From Thecamonas trahens ATCC 50062 (Eukaryota; Apusozoa; Apusomonadida; Apusomonadidae): 57,756 nt of DNA. Below the pieces are notes generated by a model that saw only the letters and a list, made by a program, of their open reading frames with translations, did no database searches and was not told where the DNA came from. Below are positions 1-9,933 of the stretch, one piece after another. Both the position numbers and the translations under genes were made by a program. Numbering within the stretch: the stretch's first letter is position 1; each line of letters opens with the position of its first letter. Where the stretch lies: assembly GCF_000142905.1 (NCBI RefSeq), contig NW_013657636.1, positions 197,358 through 255,113 of the forward strand, in the 5' to 3' direction.

Positions 1-490
1 CCCTCCGCGTATTACGTGGTCGCCCTATTCCACAGTGAGAAAAAACCCACGTTGTATAGCTGGGTCTTGGCGTCGGCTTTTCATCCACTTTGTTCACGGC
101 CGCACCACCCAAGCCCAAACCAGCTTCGGTCGTCAGCGCCATCGCTGCTAGCAAGCACCCACTCCCGCCCTCGGCCGACCCGTAGGGGGGGGGGGAGTGG
201 CCAGACGGAGAAGCGACCTGGTTTGCGATGGGGCGGTGGTGATGGCGGGCAGCGGCGATCTGAGGGAACATGAAAGGGGGGGGGATGGGATGGACGAGTC
301 CATAAGAGGAGTGAGCGAGGGAGTAGATCGTAAGCTTGTGTTTGGCTCTATGGGTTGTGGTCGTGGTTCCGATTACGGCGGCGATGAGTGAGGTGGTCGC
401 CTTGGCGCAAAAGAGTGCGATGTAGTGATGGCAGCGACATGGAGACGTGCAGATGTGCGAGGGCGTGGGTCATATGGTAGCATCAAGTTG
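1..490. other. No gene recognised at the left edge
   Basis: I see no conserved protein on either strand. Open frames exist but are low in complexity and typical of chance in GC-rich DNA. Several G-runs (about 186-195 and 277-284) are present. The stretch lies 3' of the RING gene and may hold its 3' end or part of a gene continuing to the left. Confidence 0.4.
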
Positions 491-949
491 CTACATGTAC
501 ATGAGAGAGGTGCCTGTGATGTCGCGCGGGTTGTGGGGATCCGGTTGCGGATGAGCGCGGCGGTAGGCCTCAAAGTCGACATCGAGGGTGGGAAGTTGGT
601 ATCGACAGAGAGCGCACGTGCTGTGCTCGTACAGCCATGGCATCAAGCACATCGAGTGGTACAGGTGATTGCAAGGAAGGCGCAGCGCTTCGTCACCCAC
701 AGCAAACGTCTCCATGCAGATCATACACGGCTCCTTGTGCTTGCGCACATGCGATGCACGGAGTTGAAAGACAGACTCTTCAAGCTCATCGAGATAGTAT
801 CTCGCTGTCGGAGGTGTCCTCTGCCCGACCCAATCGGGAATGTCGCCAGCGCTTCCGCCACCACCGCCGCCGACTCTGCTTCCATTGCCCGCATCACCGC
901 CCTCGCGCACCAGCCGCTCCAGACTCGCTGCGTCCACGCCGTCGGCCAT
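491..949 (-). CDS. RING-H2 finger protein, probable E3 ubiquitin ligase
   Basis: This single-exon frame of 152 residues carries a complete RING-H2 finger at about residues 75-120: C-x2-C, 14 residues, C-x-H, x2-H, x2-C, 10 residues, C-x2-C, with the typical Pro-Trp two to four residues after the sixth ligand (CLMPWL). RING-H2 domains recruit E2 enzymes, so an E3 ubiquitin ligase role is inferred from the family. The N-terminus is acidic and glycine-rich and the tail after the finger is short. I see no transmembrane segment, so the protein is probably soluble. It resembles small RNF126/RNF181-like ligases in having a single C-terminal RING-H2, but substrate and orthology cannot be told. The start is the first ATG of the frame. 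The SGNH hydrolase gene lies upstream on the same strand. Confidence 0.85.
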   Translation of the reverse strand: MADGVDAASLERLVREGGDAGNGSRVGGGGGGSAGDIPDWVGQRTPPTARYYLDELEESVFQLRASHVRKHKEPCMICMETFAVGDEALRLPCNHLYHSMCLMPWLYEHSTCALCRYQLPTLDVDFEAYRRAHPQPDPHNPRDITGTSLMYM

Positions 950-1216
950 TCGCTAGCCAGTAGCCTTGTTCGACCGCTCTGCTTTGCTCCCTCTGTCCGT
1001 TGCCTGTCCTGTCGGCGTATGTCGACAGCTGTTGCCCGTCGAGTGAGGCGCGTGGGAGATGGCAGCGGTCGCAGGGCGGTCGCCTGGTCGCCTGGTCGCC
1101 CCGTCGCCTCGTCACCCCCGTCGCTTGGTGGGCTGCCTGATCGCAGACCCACATCAATCTTTACATGCCCTGCGCACACATGCGCTCGGAAAGGCGGAAG
1201 GCGTCGCGATGGGCAA

Positions 1217-1975
1217 TCATTCTGCGTCTGCTCGCACCACTGCCGAGCTGCGGCTTGTGATCTCGGCGGCAGTGTCAAAGATGACGTCGACCCACTCGGA
1301 GTACATCGAGCCCGAGGGATGGAGGCCGTCGCGAGCAAGGAGCGAGAGGTCGGACGCAGCCTTGCGCGAGATGGCGGTGACGTCGATCCAGTGGGCGCCG
1401 GCGGTAGCAGTCTCGTCGGCGGCAGCAGCGTTGAAGGCATCGATTTCAGCGGCGATGACGGCGGCATCGGCACGCATCCGCTTTGCTGCAGGCGTGACAC
1501 CCCAGTCTGGAATGGAGATGACGATGACGTTGTCGGGAAGGCCGCCGGCAAACTGGATGGCGGTCTCGAGGAGAGCCACAAACTCGGCCCGGTAGTCGTC
1601 CACGCTTCGTCCCCGGAACTGGTTGTTCACACCGATCAACAGAGACACAAGATCCCACGATGGCTCCCACAGTGTGCGCTGCGTCGCATGGGCGATGCCA
1701 GCCGAAAGCTCATCGGTTGTCCATCCCGTCTTGGCCACGATGCGGAGAGGGCGGAGATCGATACCGAACGATCGAAGCCGCTTCGCTAGCACCACCGGCC
1801 ATCGCTCAGTCTCAAGTACGCTCTGGCCGATAGTGTATGAGTCGCCGAGAGCTAGGAATGATGCCGCTTGTGACCGTCCGGCGGTGACATCGATGGACTT
1901 GTCCGGGTCGCCGTTGTCGGAACATGTGATGTCACGAGCAGATGTGATTGATGCGATGTCACGCGAGTGCGACAT
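1217..1975 (-). CDS. SGNH/GDSL-family hydrolase
   Basis: A 252-residue protein with the conserved blocks of the SGNH esterase/lipase fold. Block I is FLALGDSYTIG, whose Ser is the nucleophile. A Gly of block II lies in AKTGWTTDEL. Block III is GVNNQ, whose Asn contributes to the oxyanion hole. Block V is DGLHPS near the C-terminus and supplies the catalytic Asp and His. The overall length matches bacterial-type GDSL lysophospholipase/acyl-esterases of the TesA class. It probably hydrolyses an ester or acyl bond; the substrate is unknown. I chose the ATG at 1975 because the frame extends upstream only through a GTG codon. No clear signal peptide is visible, so a cytosolic location is likely. 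Related proteins are common in bacteria and protists, and lateral origin cannot be judged here. Confidence 0.85.
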   Translation of the reverse strand: MSHSRDIASITSARDITCSDNGDPDKSIDVTAGRSQAASFLALGDSYTIGQSVLETERWPVVLAKRLRSFGIDLRPLRIVAKTGWTTDELSAGIAHATQRTLWEPSWDLVSLLIGVNNQFRGRSVDDYRAEFVALLETAIQFAGGLPDNVIVISIPDWGVTPAAKRMRADAAVIAAEIDAFNAAAADETATAGAHWIDVTAISRKAASDLSLLARDGLHPSGSMYSEWVDVIFDTAAEITSRSSAVVRADAE

Positions 1976-2014
1976 GGCGACCGCGGCTGGAGGGGGGAGG
2001 GGGCGACCTTCCAC

Positions 2015-2342
2015 GAGCCCGTTCTCTACAAGTATTCACCTTCCAACAACTCCAACCACCTTGCGCGAGTAGGTGGAATGTGTAGAACACAAGTGAGTTG
2101 GTTGTAGCCCGCTCCCATGTATGTACATGTCACACGGCCTCGTCTCCTTCGACTCGCGGCTGACGTGGAAGGTTCCTTGGCAAGACAACTTCGGTTCGAA
2201 CGGATGACATTCGGCAGAAGCGGGAACAAAAAGCAGGAACAAATGATCGACATTGGTTGGAATGTTTGACCTCAACACAAACCTCATCTCTATTGATCGT
2301 ACACAACACACACATACACACACACACGTCACGAGATACATC
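2015..2342. promoter_or_regulatory. Divergent intergenic region with a CA microsatellite
   Basis: This 328-bp gap separates the leftward SGNH hydrolase from a rightward gene and so must hold both promoters. A CA-rich microsatellite occupies about 2301-2327, just upstream of the rightward start codon. I see no unambiguous TATA element. Confidence 0.4.
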
Positions 2343-3608
2343 ATGCCGATGACGCTTGATTACACACTAACTCCGCCAAAGGGCGCGGTGACCATGAAGC
2401 GCAAGCGCGTTCCTTCTTTGAGGGTCTCCCGAAATGAACCTGATGCGCTCCAGGCGTGGCGCGACAAGCCACTCTTCCCATTTGTTCGAGTCGAGCACGA
2501 CTCGGCCGGTGGGTTGGAGCCGGACGACGTGTTCCTGCTGTGGCAGCTGCGGGCCGAGGACGGTAGCGAGGTGCTTCGATGTGCACGATGCCAACCTGCG
2601 CCGGTCAACATGCTCCAGTTCCGACAGCGCGGGGTGTTCAAGCGGATCTACGAGCGTGGTTCACCGCAGGCGGGCTTCCTCGATCCGAGCACCGACGTCG
2701 GCATGCCGGTGGAAGCCGCGCTCGACGGCTCGCGTGGGACGGCCGGGCCCGAGGTCCACGGCGTGCTCGCGTACGGCAAGCTCGAGCCACCTTCGGGCAA
2801 GCGCGGTGGACGCCAGGTCTGGTCGTCGACGTTCAAGGTCTCGATCCAGTGCAACTCGCACTTTCACGACAACCTGCGGTTCAGGCTCTACACCCAGGCC
2901 GTCGTCGTCCGCAATGACGCGGCAGGCGAGCCGGTCATTGTTGCGCTCGAGTCGGCGGCGACTGCGCCTATCCAGGTTGTCTCCAAGTTTCTTGATCCCG
3001 TCGATCCCGAGCCCGACGACCCGGCCCAGTTTCCAGCCTCGACCGCCAACGCGGTCGGCCAGGGCATGGTTCACTCGCTGGTCGACGCAGTTACTGCCAC
3101 GCCCCGGCCGGGCCGTAAGCGACGCCGATCGGCAGAGCCCGACTTGGCGCGGAACTGCTTGACCCACGATCATGGCGAGGCAGACTCGCAGCCGAACTCA
3201 CCGCCAAAACGGGCCAAGGCGCTCGATGGCAGCCGGCTCTGTACCCGATGCGGCGGGCCTGCGAGCGCGTCTCTAGCGCCGCTGATTCCGCCGTTTCTCC
3301 CTCCAAACTCGCCGTTCTCGGCTCTGCTCTTCTCGCCGTTCCCGCGACTCTCCGAGCCCGCATTCTCGAGCGACGAGCTGCCCGTGACCGACGCCGACAC
3401 GGACATTGCCAGCTTTCTGGTCACGCCCACCGGCGAGGTTCCGATGGAACTTGCCTTTCCCAGCCAGTCGGCCAAGTTGCCACCGACCGACGGGCCGGAG
3501 CTCTCGCGCGACGCAGCGGCAACGCTTGCCATGTTTGATGCGCTGCTGCCCGGTGAGCAGCGTCGGCTGCTCGGCGTGCTCAGCGTTGCGCCGCCGCCGC
3601 CAATGTAG
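2343..3608 (+). CDS. Unrecognised protein with a conserved-looking N-terminal domain
   Basis: A 421-residue frame. I do not recognise the family. Residues 1-210 look like a folded domain, with strand-rich segments such as FKVSIQCNSHFHDN and APIQVVSKFLDP. A basic stretch (GRKRRRS) near residue 260 could be a nuclear localisation signal, and the rest is Pro/Ser-rich and low in complexity. The beta-rich core followed by a basic motif is loosely reminiscent of Rel/STAT-type transcription factors, but I could not match a signature and do not claim it. I chose the ATG at 2343 because the frame upstream of it translates the CA microsatellite into a Thr-His run. The stop codon lies 10 bp from the stop of the convergent ZNHIT2-like gene. 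Confidence 0.6.
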   Translation: MPMTLDYTLTPPKGAVTMKRKRVPSLRVSRNEPDALQAWRDKPLFPFVRVEHDSAGGLEPDDVFLLWQLRAEDGSEVLRCARCQPAPVNMLQFRQRGVFKRIYERGSPQAGFLDPSTDVGMPVEAALDGSRGTAGPEVHGVLAYGKLEPPSGKRGGRQVWSSTFKVSIQCNSHFHDNLRFRLYTQAVVVRNDAAGEPVIVALESAATAPIQVVSKFLDPVDPEPDDPAQFPASTANAVGQGMVHSLVDAVTATPRPGRKRRRSAEPDLARNCLTHDHGEADSQPNSPPKRAKALDGSRLCTRCGGPASASLAPLIPPFLPPNSPFSALLFSPFPRLSEPAFSSDELPVTDADTDIASFLVTPTGEVPMELAFPSQSAKLPPTDGPELSRDAAATLAMFDALLPGEQRRLLGVLSVAPPPPM

Positions 3609-3618
3609 GCGCGTGCGC

Positions 3619-4812
3619 CTACCCGGCCGGCTCTTCGGCAAGCTTGAGGCGGGCGAGAGCAATATCTGCAGCGCGATCCAGCCGCGCGGCGGCGGCGGCA
3701 CTGGCACCGCCGTCGCCCAACCAGCACCGAAGGTAGTAGACCTTGCGCTCTGCGGCCTTGAGCACAGCTTTGGTGCCCTGTGCACGCTCGGCCTTGGCAG
3801 CTTTGCGGGCGCGTCGCCACCAGGTCTCCACTTGCGCCAGCAGCCGGTCTAACCTGGCGCGCAGTCTTCCTTCCACCTCATCTCCTTGGTCTCTCCCGCG
3901 TGTGCCCGCGTCAAACAGTGCGGCGACGTCGCGGAGGACAATGAACATATCAAACCCAGCTGCGGTGTGGATGCGAGGGCCTGCCGCGACAAGGGCGGCG
4001 GTGGCGGCGAGCGCGAGCGCGTCCGCCGACGCCGGCGACACCAGCGCCGGCGGCGGTTCCCTTCCAAAGGCAGTCGGCGCGACAGTGGCAAGCAGATCGA
4101 CCACCTGGCGCCACTCGCCATCGGCAAACATCAGCTCGCCGTTGTACTTGCGGAGGGCGGCGGCGGCAGCAGCGACAACCTCGACGAGGCTGACGAGGAC
4201 GCCTGGCGCCGGCGGCAGGCGGGAGAGCTCGGATATCAGTGGCAGGTCTGGCGGCGCCGGTGTAAGGTCGGCCAGTGGTGCGTCAGGTAGCCACCACGGT
4301 TGCCAGAGGTCCATCATCGGTGCCATAGCGCCGACCTCGAGCTCTTGGGCAAAGGCCCAGCGAACAGCGTCGGGCAATGCGTCAAAGTCCGGCACCTCGC
4401 CCGAGGCCATCATTGTCTCGTTCAGCTCTTCCAGCGCCTGCAGCAGATCCGAGTCAGTCGGGCGGCGTCCCCCAGAACGATGACGATCCGTATCCAGGAG
4501 GCAAGCAGGATGAGACCCCCCGGACTCGACGTTGCCATCGACGCCGAGATCAGCTTGGAGAGCAGCGGCAGCATTGTCTACCTTTGAATGAAAGGCATGA
4601 ACACGAGCAAGTAAATCATCAGCATCAGGCAAAGCATCATCATGAGCAAGAGCTTGAGCGACTTGAGCTCTGTAAAAGGCTTCGGTGCATGCAGAGGAAT
4701 GGGACTTGTAGCAAGTGAGCGAGCACGAGTCAGCCGAGCACTTTGGGCAGACATACACTCCGAGAGCATGACCACAGACAGCACAACTCCGGTGAATCCG
4801 AACCTCATCCAT
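3619..4812 (-). CDS. ZNHIT2: HIT-type zinc-finger protein, ZNHIT2-like
   Basis: A protein of 397 residues from the ATG at 4812. Near the N-terminus it has a zf-HIT finger: CAVCG, then CPKCSADSCSLTCYKSHSSAC. This is followed at once by TEAFYRAQVAQAL, the extension typical of ZNHIT2. A later PWW motif (DLWQPWWLPDAP) also occurs in that family. In animals ZNHIT2 binds the R2TP/RUVBL complex and assists assembly of the U5 snRNP, so a role as an assembly cofactor is inferred. The C-terminal half is helical, Ala-rich and Arg-rich. The frame is open for 35 codons upstream of the chosen ATG, but those codons look non-conserved. The gene converges on the neighbour at 3608 and diverges from the SR-rich gene starting at 5242. 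Confidence 0.8.
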   Translation of the reverse strand: MDEVRIHRSCAVCGHALGVYVCPKCSADSCSLTCYKSHSSACTEAFYRAQVAQALAHDDALPDADDLLARVHAFHSKVDNAAAALQADLGVDGNVESGGSHPACLLDTDRHRSGGRRPTDSDLLQALEELNETMMASGEVPDFDALPDAVRWAFAQELEVGAMAPMMDLWQPWWLPDAPLADLTPAPPDLPLISELSRLPPAPGVLVSLVEVVAAAAAALRKYNGELMFADGEWRQVVDLLATVAPTAFGREPPPALVSPASADALALAATAALVAAGPRIHTAAGFDMFIVLRDVAALFDAGTRGRDQGDEVEGRLRARLDRLLAQVETWWRRARKAAKAERAQGTKAVLKAAERKVYYLRCWLGDGGASAAAAARLDRAADIALARLKLAEEPAG

Positions 4813-5241
4813 ACTTGGTCTATGATTGCAGGTGAGAGTGATGGTGACGTGGGGTGCCGTCTGTCTCTGCTGTGTCGACGGCCGACAGAGGCTTGAGTGA
4901 GAGGTGAGTGACTCCAACTACTCGAGGGGTGGCGGACGGGGACGGGGACGGGGACGGTGACGGTGACGGGGACGGGGCCGAGTGTGGTAGATCGGTGGAA
5001 GGTAAGGGGGTGTGATGGTGGTGGATATGGGATCATTCGCCATCACACCATCTCTGCAGCGGTGGCAGCCATGGGGTAGGAGGCGGCCCTGACCTCCGCT
5101 GTCATGACCATGACCACGACCACCGGGACGGGGTCGGGGTCGGGGTCGGGGACGGGGACGGAGACGGGCACGGGGACGAACCCCAACCACGAGCCACTCG
5201 ACTCGACGGCTGTCCAAAGACAGATAAAAAGAGGAGAGACC
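4813..5241. promoter_or_regulatory. Divergent promoter region with GGGGAC tandem repeats
   Basis: This gap separates two divergent genes. It holds two short arrays of a GGGGAC/GGTGAC hexamer (about 4934-4977) and GGGGTC/GGGGAC units (about 5118-5178). Such G-tract arrays could form G-quadruplexes. They encode Gly-Thr or Gly-Ser runs in some frames, and I regard those as non-coding. Confidence 0.45.
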
Positions 5242-5894
5242 ATGGCTCTGACGTCGGACTTGTCGCACAAGCGCACTGTGGAAGAGCTCCAGCCCAAGGC
5301 CCGGTTGTCGTGGTAGGTGAGGGAGGAAGGGAGGACGAGGAGGAGGGCGGGGGGGAGGGGGGGGGGGGGGCGGGGAGGGGGGCTCATGGTGGACTCATTG
5401 GTGGGTGGGTGTGCAGGCAAGAGTTTAATCAACGACGAAAAGAGCTTGAGGATCAGCAAGAGGCGGACATTCGCGAGGCTGCGGCGTTCCGGAAGCTACT
5501 GGACTCGGAGAGATCGCTGCGGTTGTCGGGCATGTCGCTGGAGGAGATCGATAGCATGAAGGAGGGCAAGGGGAGAAGAAGCGGGAGTAGGAGGAGTAGG
5601 CGTAGTGGCCACTCGCGGAGAAGTGGTCATGTCTCTCGAAGTGGGCGCTCGTCCCGGAGTGGGCGCTCATCTCGGAGTGGACGTTCATCTCGGAGTGGGC
5701 GCTCGCGGAAGAGCTCCCGCCGCCATCGGTCGTCAAAGTCCGGCTCTGCATCCGGCTCTGGCACTCGGTCGCGGTCGCGGTCGCGGTCGCGGTCACATCG
5801 TGGAAAGCACAAGTCCAAGTCGTCGCGCCGATCGCGGTCGCGGCGGCAGCGGGGTTCAAGATCAGGCTCGGGCTCGGGCTCGGGTTCGGGCTAG
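5242..5894 (+). CDS. SR-rich protein, two exons
   Basis: The model is join(5242..5312, 5417..5894), giving 182 residues. Exon 1 ends before GTAGGTGAGG, the intron ends at GTGTGCAG, and the splice restores the smooth sequence KARLSWQEFNQRRKELEDQQ. Residues 1-70 are a charged helical segment. The remainder is an RS domain with repeated SGRSSRSGRSS units followed by SRSRSRSR. RS domains usually indicate pre-mRNA splicing or nuclear-speckle proteins, and the location is inferred as nuclear. I could not assign it to a named family; there is no RRM. The repeated GTCCCGGAGTGGGCGCTC-like DNA units between about 5640 and 5710 show that the RS domain grew by tandem duplication. The intron carries a G-run of about 14 bases (near 5359-5370). 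Confidence 0.75.
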
Positions 5895-5913
5895 AGGCGC
5901 ACACGCTGTTAAT

Positions 5914-8050
5914 TCACTGAACCGAGTGGCGGCGGAGCGAGGCGCCAAACGAGGTGGCGTTGGCGAACGAAGGCATGACGCCGACGTGATGGTGCTTCTT
6001 GGACGAGAGCATGTGCTTCTGGAGGAAGCGGATCTTGGCCTCATGGACGAGCTGCAGCTGGTGACGGATCTTGGCCTCCTCGCGCTCCTCCTCTTCGCGC
6101 TCCATGTCCTCGAGCGAGGCGGCCAGGCCGCGGTGGCGGCCAAGGAGCATGACAGACATGAGGAGAACCTGTGAGAAGCGCGAGAGGGCGCCAGCAAACG
6201 AGACCGACTTGCCCGGGAAGCCCATGGAGAGGCCGACGTTGCCAAAGGCGGAGATGACCTCAAAGACGACGCGGAACGGCTCGTAGCCATAGGCATCCGG
6301 GTCGGAGAGCGACGACGACTCGGCGATAAAGATGAGCAGGACGACGGTGAAGAGCCAGAGCGAGTTGCGGATGAGCATGGAGCGAGTGGAGAGCGAGAGC
6401 GAGCCCTGGACCTGGTCGACCAGCGTGTCTTTGGCCACGCCGTCGTCGTCGCGTGGTGACTTGAGGCCGGAGATGGGATACGGCCGGATGTACATGAGGA
6501 CAATGTAGAGGACGAGCAGCGCGTACGAGATGGCGCCGATGTCGATGGTGTTGAAGCCTGCAGTACGGGTTGAGATCGACTGGAAGAGGCAGACAAGGAT
6601 CCATGTCGGCCCGTTGATGTGTGACAGCGCCGAGCGCTGGGTCTCAACAATGAGGAAGAGAATCGAGGTCGGGAGGAGAAGGCCGATGGAGAAGAGCATA
6701 AAGAGCTTGGTCTGGAGGCCCGGAAAGAGGAGGATGTACCAGCGCGGGTTGTCCAGCAGGTACTGGTAGAGACCGCCGTACGACGACTTGCGGCGGAGGA
6801 GGTAGATGACCGAGTAGAGGAGAACCGGGAACGCTGTGTTGCCGCAGAGGATGAGCAAGGCCACCACGGCGTTGATCACCACCGAGCCGCGGAGCTGGAC
6901 AAGGTTGTCGGGCGCAAGAGCAAAGCCGGCGTTGTTGAACGCCGAGATTGTGTGGAAGAACGACCAGTACCACGGCGAGACGCCGAGCGCCTTGACCACG
7001 CTCGAGCCGAGCGACGAAAACTGCATGTACAGACCCATGACAAAAAAGGCAAAGCCCATGATGCCTGCCACGGTGAGCGGAATAACAAGGAGCAGTCGCC
7101 CAAGTGCGGCGTACTCGATGTCGTAGAACTTGAGGTCTTCCGGTGTGTGGAGCGAGGCGTACCGCTTGACCAGGATCCGAGCTCGCTTCAGCACCAGTGA
7201 CGGGTAGGTGGTGAACACAATGCCGCCGGCAAAAATGAGAATGAGGACCCAGACCTGCGAGACGACCCGGAGCTGGGAAAAGTCGACCACCTGCAGGCCG
7301 GTCACGGTCAGCGCTGAGACAACGGTAAAGAGTGCGTCCATAAACGCCATCTGGGTCGCCTGCGACTCGAGGCCCCAAAGCACAAAGGTTCCCACGGCAG
7401 ACATGATGGCAAAGTAGAGGACGTGAAGCCGAAAGTAGTGCAGATCCGGCAGCTGCATGACAAACTCATCGACGCCGCGCTCGTCTTCATCGTCGCTGTA
7501 GTATTCGTACTCGTACTCGCCATCAGCAGCCATCAGGCCACCCTCTCCCTGTCCACGATACGAGTCCACATTGTTGAGGCCAAGGCCTACACCAAGGCCA
7601 CCGCCATCCCTCTGCGACTTGTTCGAGACAATCGACTCTGTCTTGCGCATCGACGCCTGTCTCGACAGTGCGTGGAGCTCGGCCAAGCCCTCCTGCAGCA
7701 CATCGATGCCAGATCGAACCGATGCACCTCTCCTCGGCGAGCCAGCAGTACCACCACCACCACCACCACGGAGCAGCAGAACTGTGATTCCCAGCGAGCC
7801 GACCCGTTGAGAGCTGCGGATGGAGCGATGATGACAGAGCGGTACCCCGGGACGACAGAGTCCGTGGGCTTTGTCGCATGGCCTGCCGGGTGACAGTGAC
7901 AGTACCAGGATCAGGACCAAGAGCAGCATCATCAGAAGGAGAGACACGTGGAGAATGAGGAGGATGATGATGACTGTGATGATGAGGATGATGGGGGGCA
8001 GTCTCCCGCTGGTCACCCTCTTCCGAGTACCCGTACGAGTACGAGGACAT
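5914..8050 (-). CDS. Trk/HKT-type potassium or sodium transporter
   Basis: The body contains four M1-P-M2 repeats characteristic of the TrkH/KtrB/HKT superfamily. The pore-loop motifs in order are SALTVTGL (about 7330), AFNNAGFAL (about 6935), TRTAGFNT (about 6555) and AFGNVGLSMG (about 6245). It is therefore a plasma- or organelle-membrane cation (K+/Na+) uptake protein; which ion it carries cannot be fixed by eye. An acidic segment (EYEYEYYSDDEDE, about 7490) precedes the first membrane helix. The N-terminus is uncertain. An ATG at 8050 starts MSSYSYGYSEE in a different frame from the core. A frame-consistent model removes an intron 7782..8016 (donor GTGACC, acceptor TCACAG), joining it to LLLRGGGGGG. 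A simpler alternative is a downstream start. The C-terminal tail is basic and helical. Confidence 0.85.
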
Positions 8051-8383
8051 GGCGAGTATGAGAGAGGGAGGAGGGGAGGGGGGGGATGTGAGGATGTGGA
8101 GGGGGTGGGGTGGGGTATGTCGTGAGGTGTGGGTATGTGTGGCACACTGGGTGGGTCTCCTGCTCATCCTCCTGGTCGTGACTGTGGCAGTGGAGGGATG
8201 CCCCCCTCCCCTGTCGGCTCACAGGCGGTGGGAAGAGGAGGCACTGCGGGGGATGATGGATTTAGGAGACAGGAGAGACAGAAGATGGGAGATGGAGACT
8301 TGGTCAGGACCAGTCGGCAAGGGCATGTATTGACTGACTGGTGGTGGATGACTGGTGATGGCTGGCTCGATGGCTGGCGATGG
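8051..8383. other. Gene-free stretch upstream of the Trk gene
   Basis: I recognise no gene here. It includes the presumed leftward promoter of the cation transporter and G-rich runs, and it grades into the 32-bp minisatellite. Confidence 0.4.
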
Positions 8384-8821
8384 CTGTGGCCGACTCGATG
8401 GCTGGTGATGGATGGCTGTGACCGACTCGCTGGCTGGTGATGGATGGCTGTGACCGACTCGCTGGCTGGTGATGGATGGCTGTGACCGACTCGCTGGCTG
8501 GTGATGGATGGCTGTGGCCGACTCGCTGGCTGGTGATGGATGGCTGTGGCCGACTCGATGGCAGGTGATGGATGGCTGTGGCCGACTCGCTGGCAGGTGA
8601 TGGATGGCTGTGGCCGACTCGATGGCAGGTGATGGATGGCTGTGACCGACTCGCTGGCTGGTGATGGATGGCTGTGACCGACTCGCTGGCTGGTGATGGA
8701 TGGCTGTGGCCGACTCGCTGGCTGGTGATGGATGGCTGTGACCGACTCGCTGGCTGGTGATGGATGGCTGTGACCGACTCGCTGGCTGGTGATGGATGGC
8801 TGTGACCGACTCGCAGGCTGG
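8384..8821. repeat. 32-bp minisatellite, about 13 copies
   Basis: The core GATGGATGGCTGTG recurs 13 times at an exact 32-bp period (first near 8407, last near 8791). Two unit variants alternate: one with TGTGACCGACTCGCTGG and one with TGTGGCCGACTCGATGG. Degenerate flanking units extend to about 8340 and 8860. Because 32 is not a multiple of three and the unit has no stop codon, all three frames on the minus strand read open through the array. I treat those frames as artefacts. Confidence 0.95.
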
Positions 8822-9000
8822 ATCGGTGGCGGTTGGTCGGTGGCGATCGATGGCGATCGGTCGGCTTCCGGTCGGTGGGGCGGACAACCAGCAACGGGGG
8901 AGAGCGGAGGGTAGAAGGACCGTAGACGCAACTCTACGAAGCCCTTCATTGCCGGACACCAGTGAGTGTGACTCTGTCCAATTCTCTGTACCATAGAGCT

Positions 9001-9933
9001 ATGGGAGGTAATGTAGCATGTGGCAAGGGCAATCCAGGTCCCGGTGTGGCTGTGGGTCGGCTGGTGGAGGTGGTGGCGGCAGTGGTCGTCGTTCTTGCTC
9101 TGATGGCACCTGTGACCATGGCTGGATGCCCGCCGGTCTCTCCAGCTGCATCCACCCGTATTGTCTCGTGTGGAACAGACATTGGGGATGTATGCTCGTT
9201 TGAATGTGCTCATGGCTACTCTCTCCCGCAAGATGTATCCCTCATCATGCATTGTGTGGCTAATGGCGCTAACCATCCGTTTTGGCGCCCGTCGCTCCCG
9301 CCTCTCTGCGTCGCTGCTTTGTCGCCAAGGGCAAGGGATGGCTCAGATTCGGTCGTCACTGCAACTGCTCTCTCCACTGTTGCTGTTCTGTTTATCATCG
9401 CTGCACTCTGTGTCGCTCTCCGTCTCAAGATCGCTGTTGACAATGAGAAGGCCGGAAAGACGCCTGCCGACCAACATGTCGCTGCGCAGCCGGTGCTGTT
9501 GGAAGACGCCAGCCATCTGCCCTTTGCACAAGATTCGGAAGGGCAGAACGATGCGCCGCATGGCCAGTCGTTTGAAAGCCAGCCGAATGATGCACAGGCA
9601 GAGCCTACAATCGGCCCAAAGCTGCACCCCACGTCGCTGTCGCCGGCGGCTGCGCCTGCACCTGCACCTGCTCCAGCTACACCTTCTCCGTCGGCACATG
9701 TGGCGGCTGCATCGGTGCAGTCGTCGCTCTCGCCTGCCCGCACAGTAGCCTCGCCGTCATCGACGCCGCCGCGTGGCCCGCGTCCGCGTCCCCGTCCGCG
9801 CCCTAGCCTCACCACCCAGGTCTACACCCCTGGCCGCAACGGTGGGGTAGAGACATCGATGACGCCCTCGCGCGAAGTCGCTGCCACCACCGTCCCTCTC
9901 GATACCTTTGCCCAGCACCAGTCGCGTATCTAG
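9001..9933 (+). CDS. Single-pass membrane protein with one sushi (CCP) domain
   Basis: A protein of 310 residues. It opens with a signal peptide (hydrophobic LVEVVAAVVVVLALMA). One sushi/CCP module runs from about residue 40 to 100: CPPVSP, then VSCGTDIG, CSFECAHGYSLP, CVANG and finally PSLPPLC, giving the expected Cys pattern and the near-terminal Trp-Pro context. A transmembrane helix (TALSTVAVLFIIAALCVALR) follows. The cytoplasmic tail of about 170 residues is rich in Ala, Pro and Arg (PRPRPRPRP). A type I surface protein is inferred; sushi modules mediate protein-protein binding. The ligand is unknown. The frame is open 13 codons upstream (ATG 8962), but the start at 9001 places the signal peptide closer to the N-terminus. 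Confidence 0.75.
   Translation: MGGNVACGKGNPGPGVAVGRLVEVVAAVVVVLALMAPVTMAGCPPVSPAASTRIVSCGTDIGDVCSFECAHGYSLPQDVSLIMHCVANGANHPFWRPSLPPLCVAALSPRARDGSDSVVTATALSTVAVLFIIAALCVALRLKIAVDNEKAGKTPADQHVAAQPVLLEDASHLPFAQDSEGQNDAPHGQSFESQPNDAQAEPTIGPKLHPTSLSPAAAPAPAPAPATPSPSAHVAAASVQSSLSPARTVASPSSTPPRGPRPRPRPRPSLTTQVYTPGRNGGVETSMTPSREVAATTVPLDTFAQHQSRI

Noticed and set aside
1-273. Open frame at the left edge (from about 16)
   Set aside because: Low complexity, no recognisable domain, and may be cut off by the window.
2253-2342. Extended start of the unknown gene at 2253
   Set aside because: The extension translates the CA microsatellite (Thr-His repeats); the ATG at 2343 is simpler.
8164-9276. Repetitive minus-strand frame of 370 residues over the 32-bp array
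   Set aside because: All three frames are open through the array because its period is not a multiple of three; no conserved domain and no consistent start.
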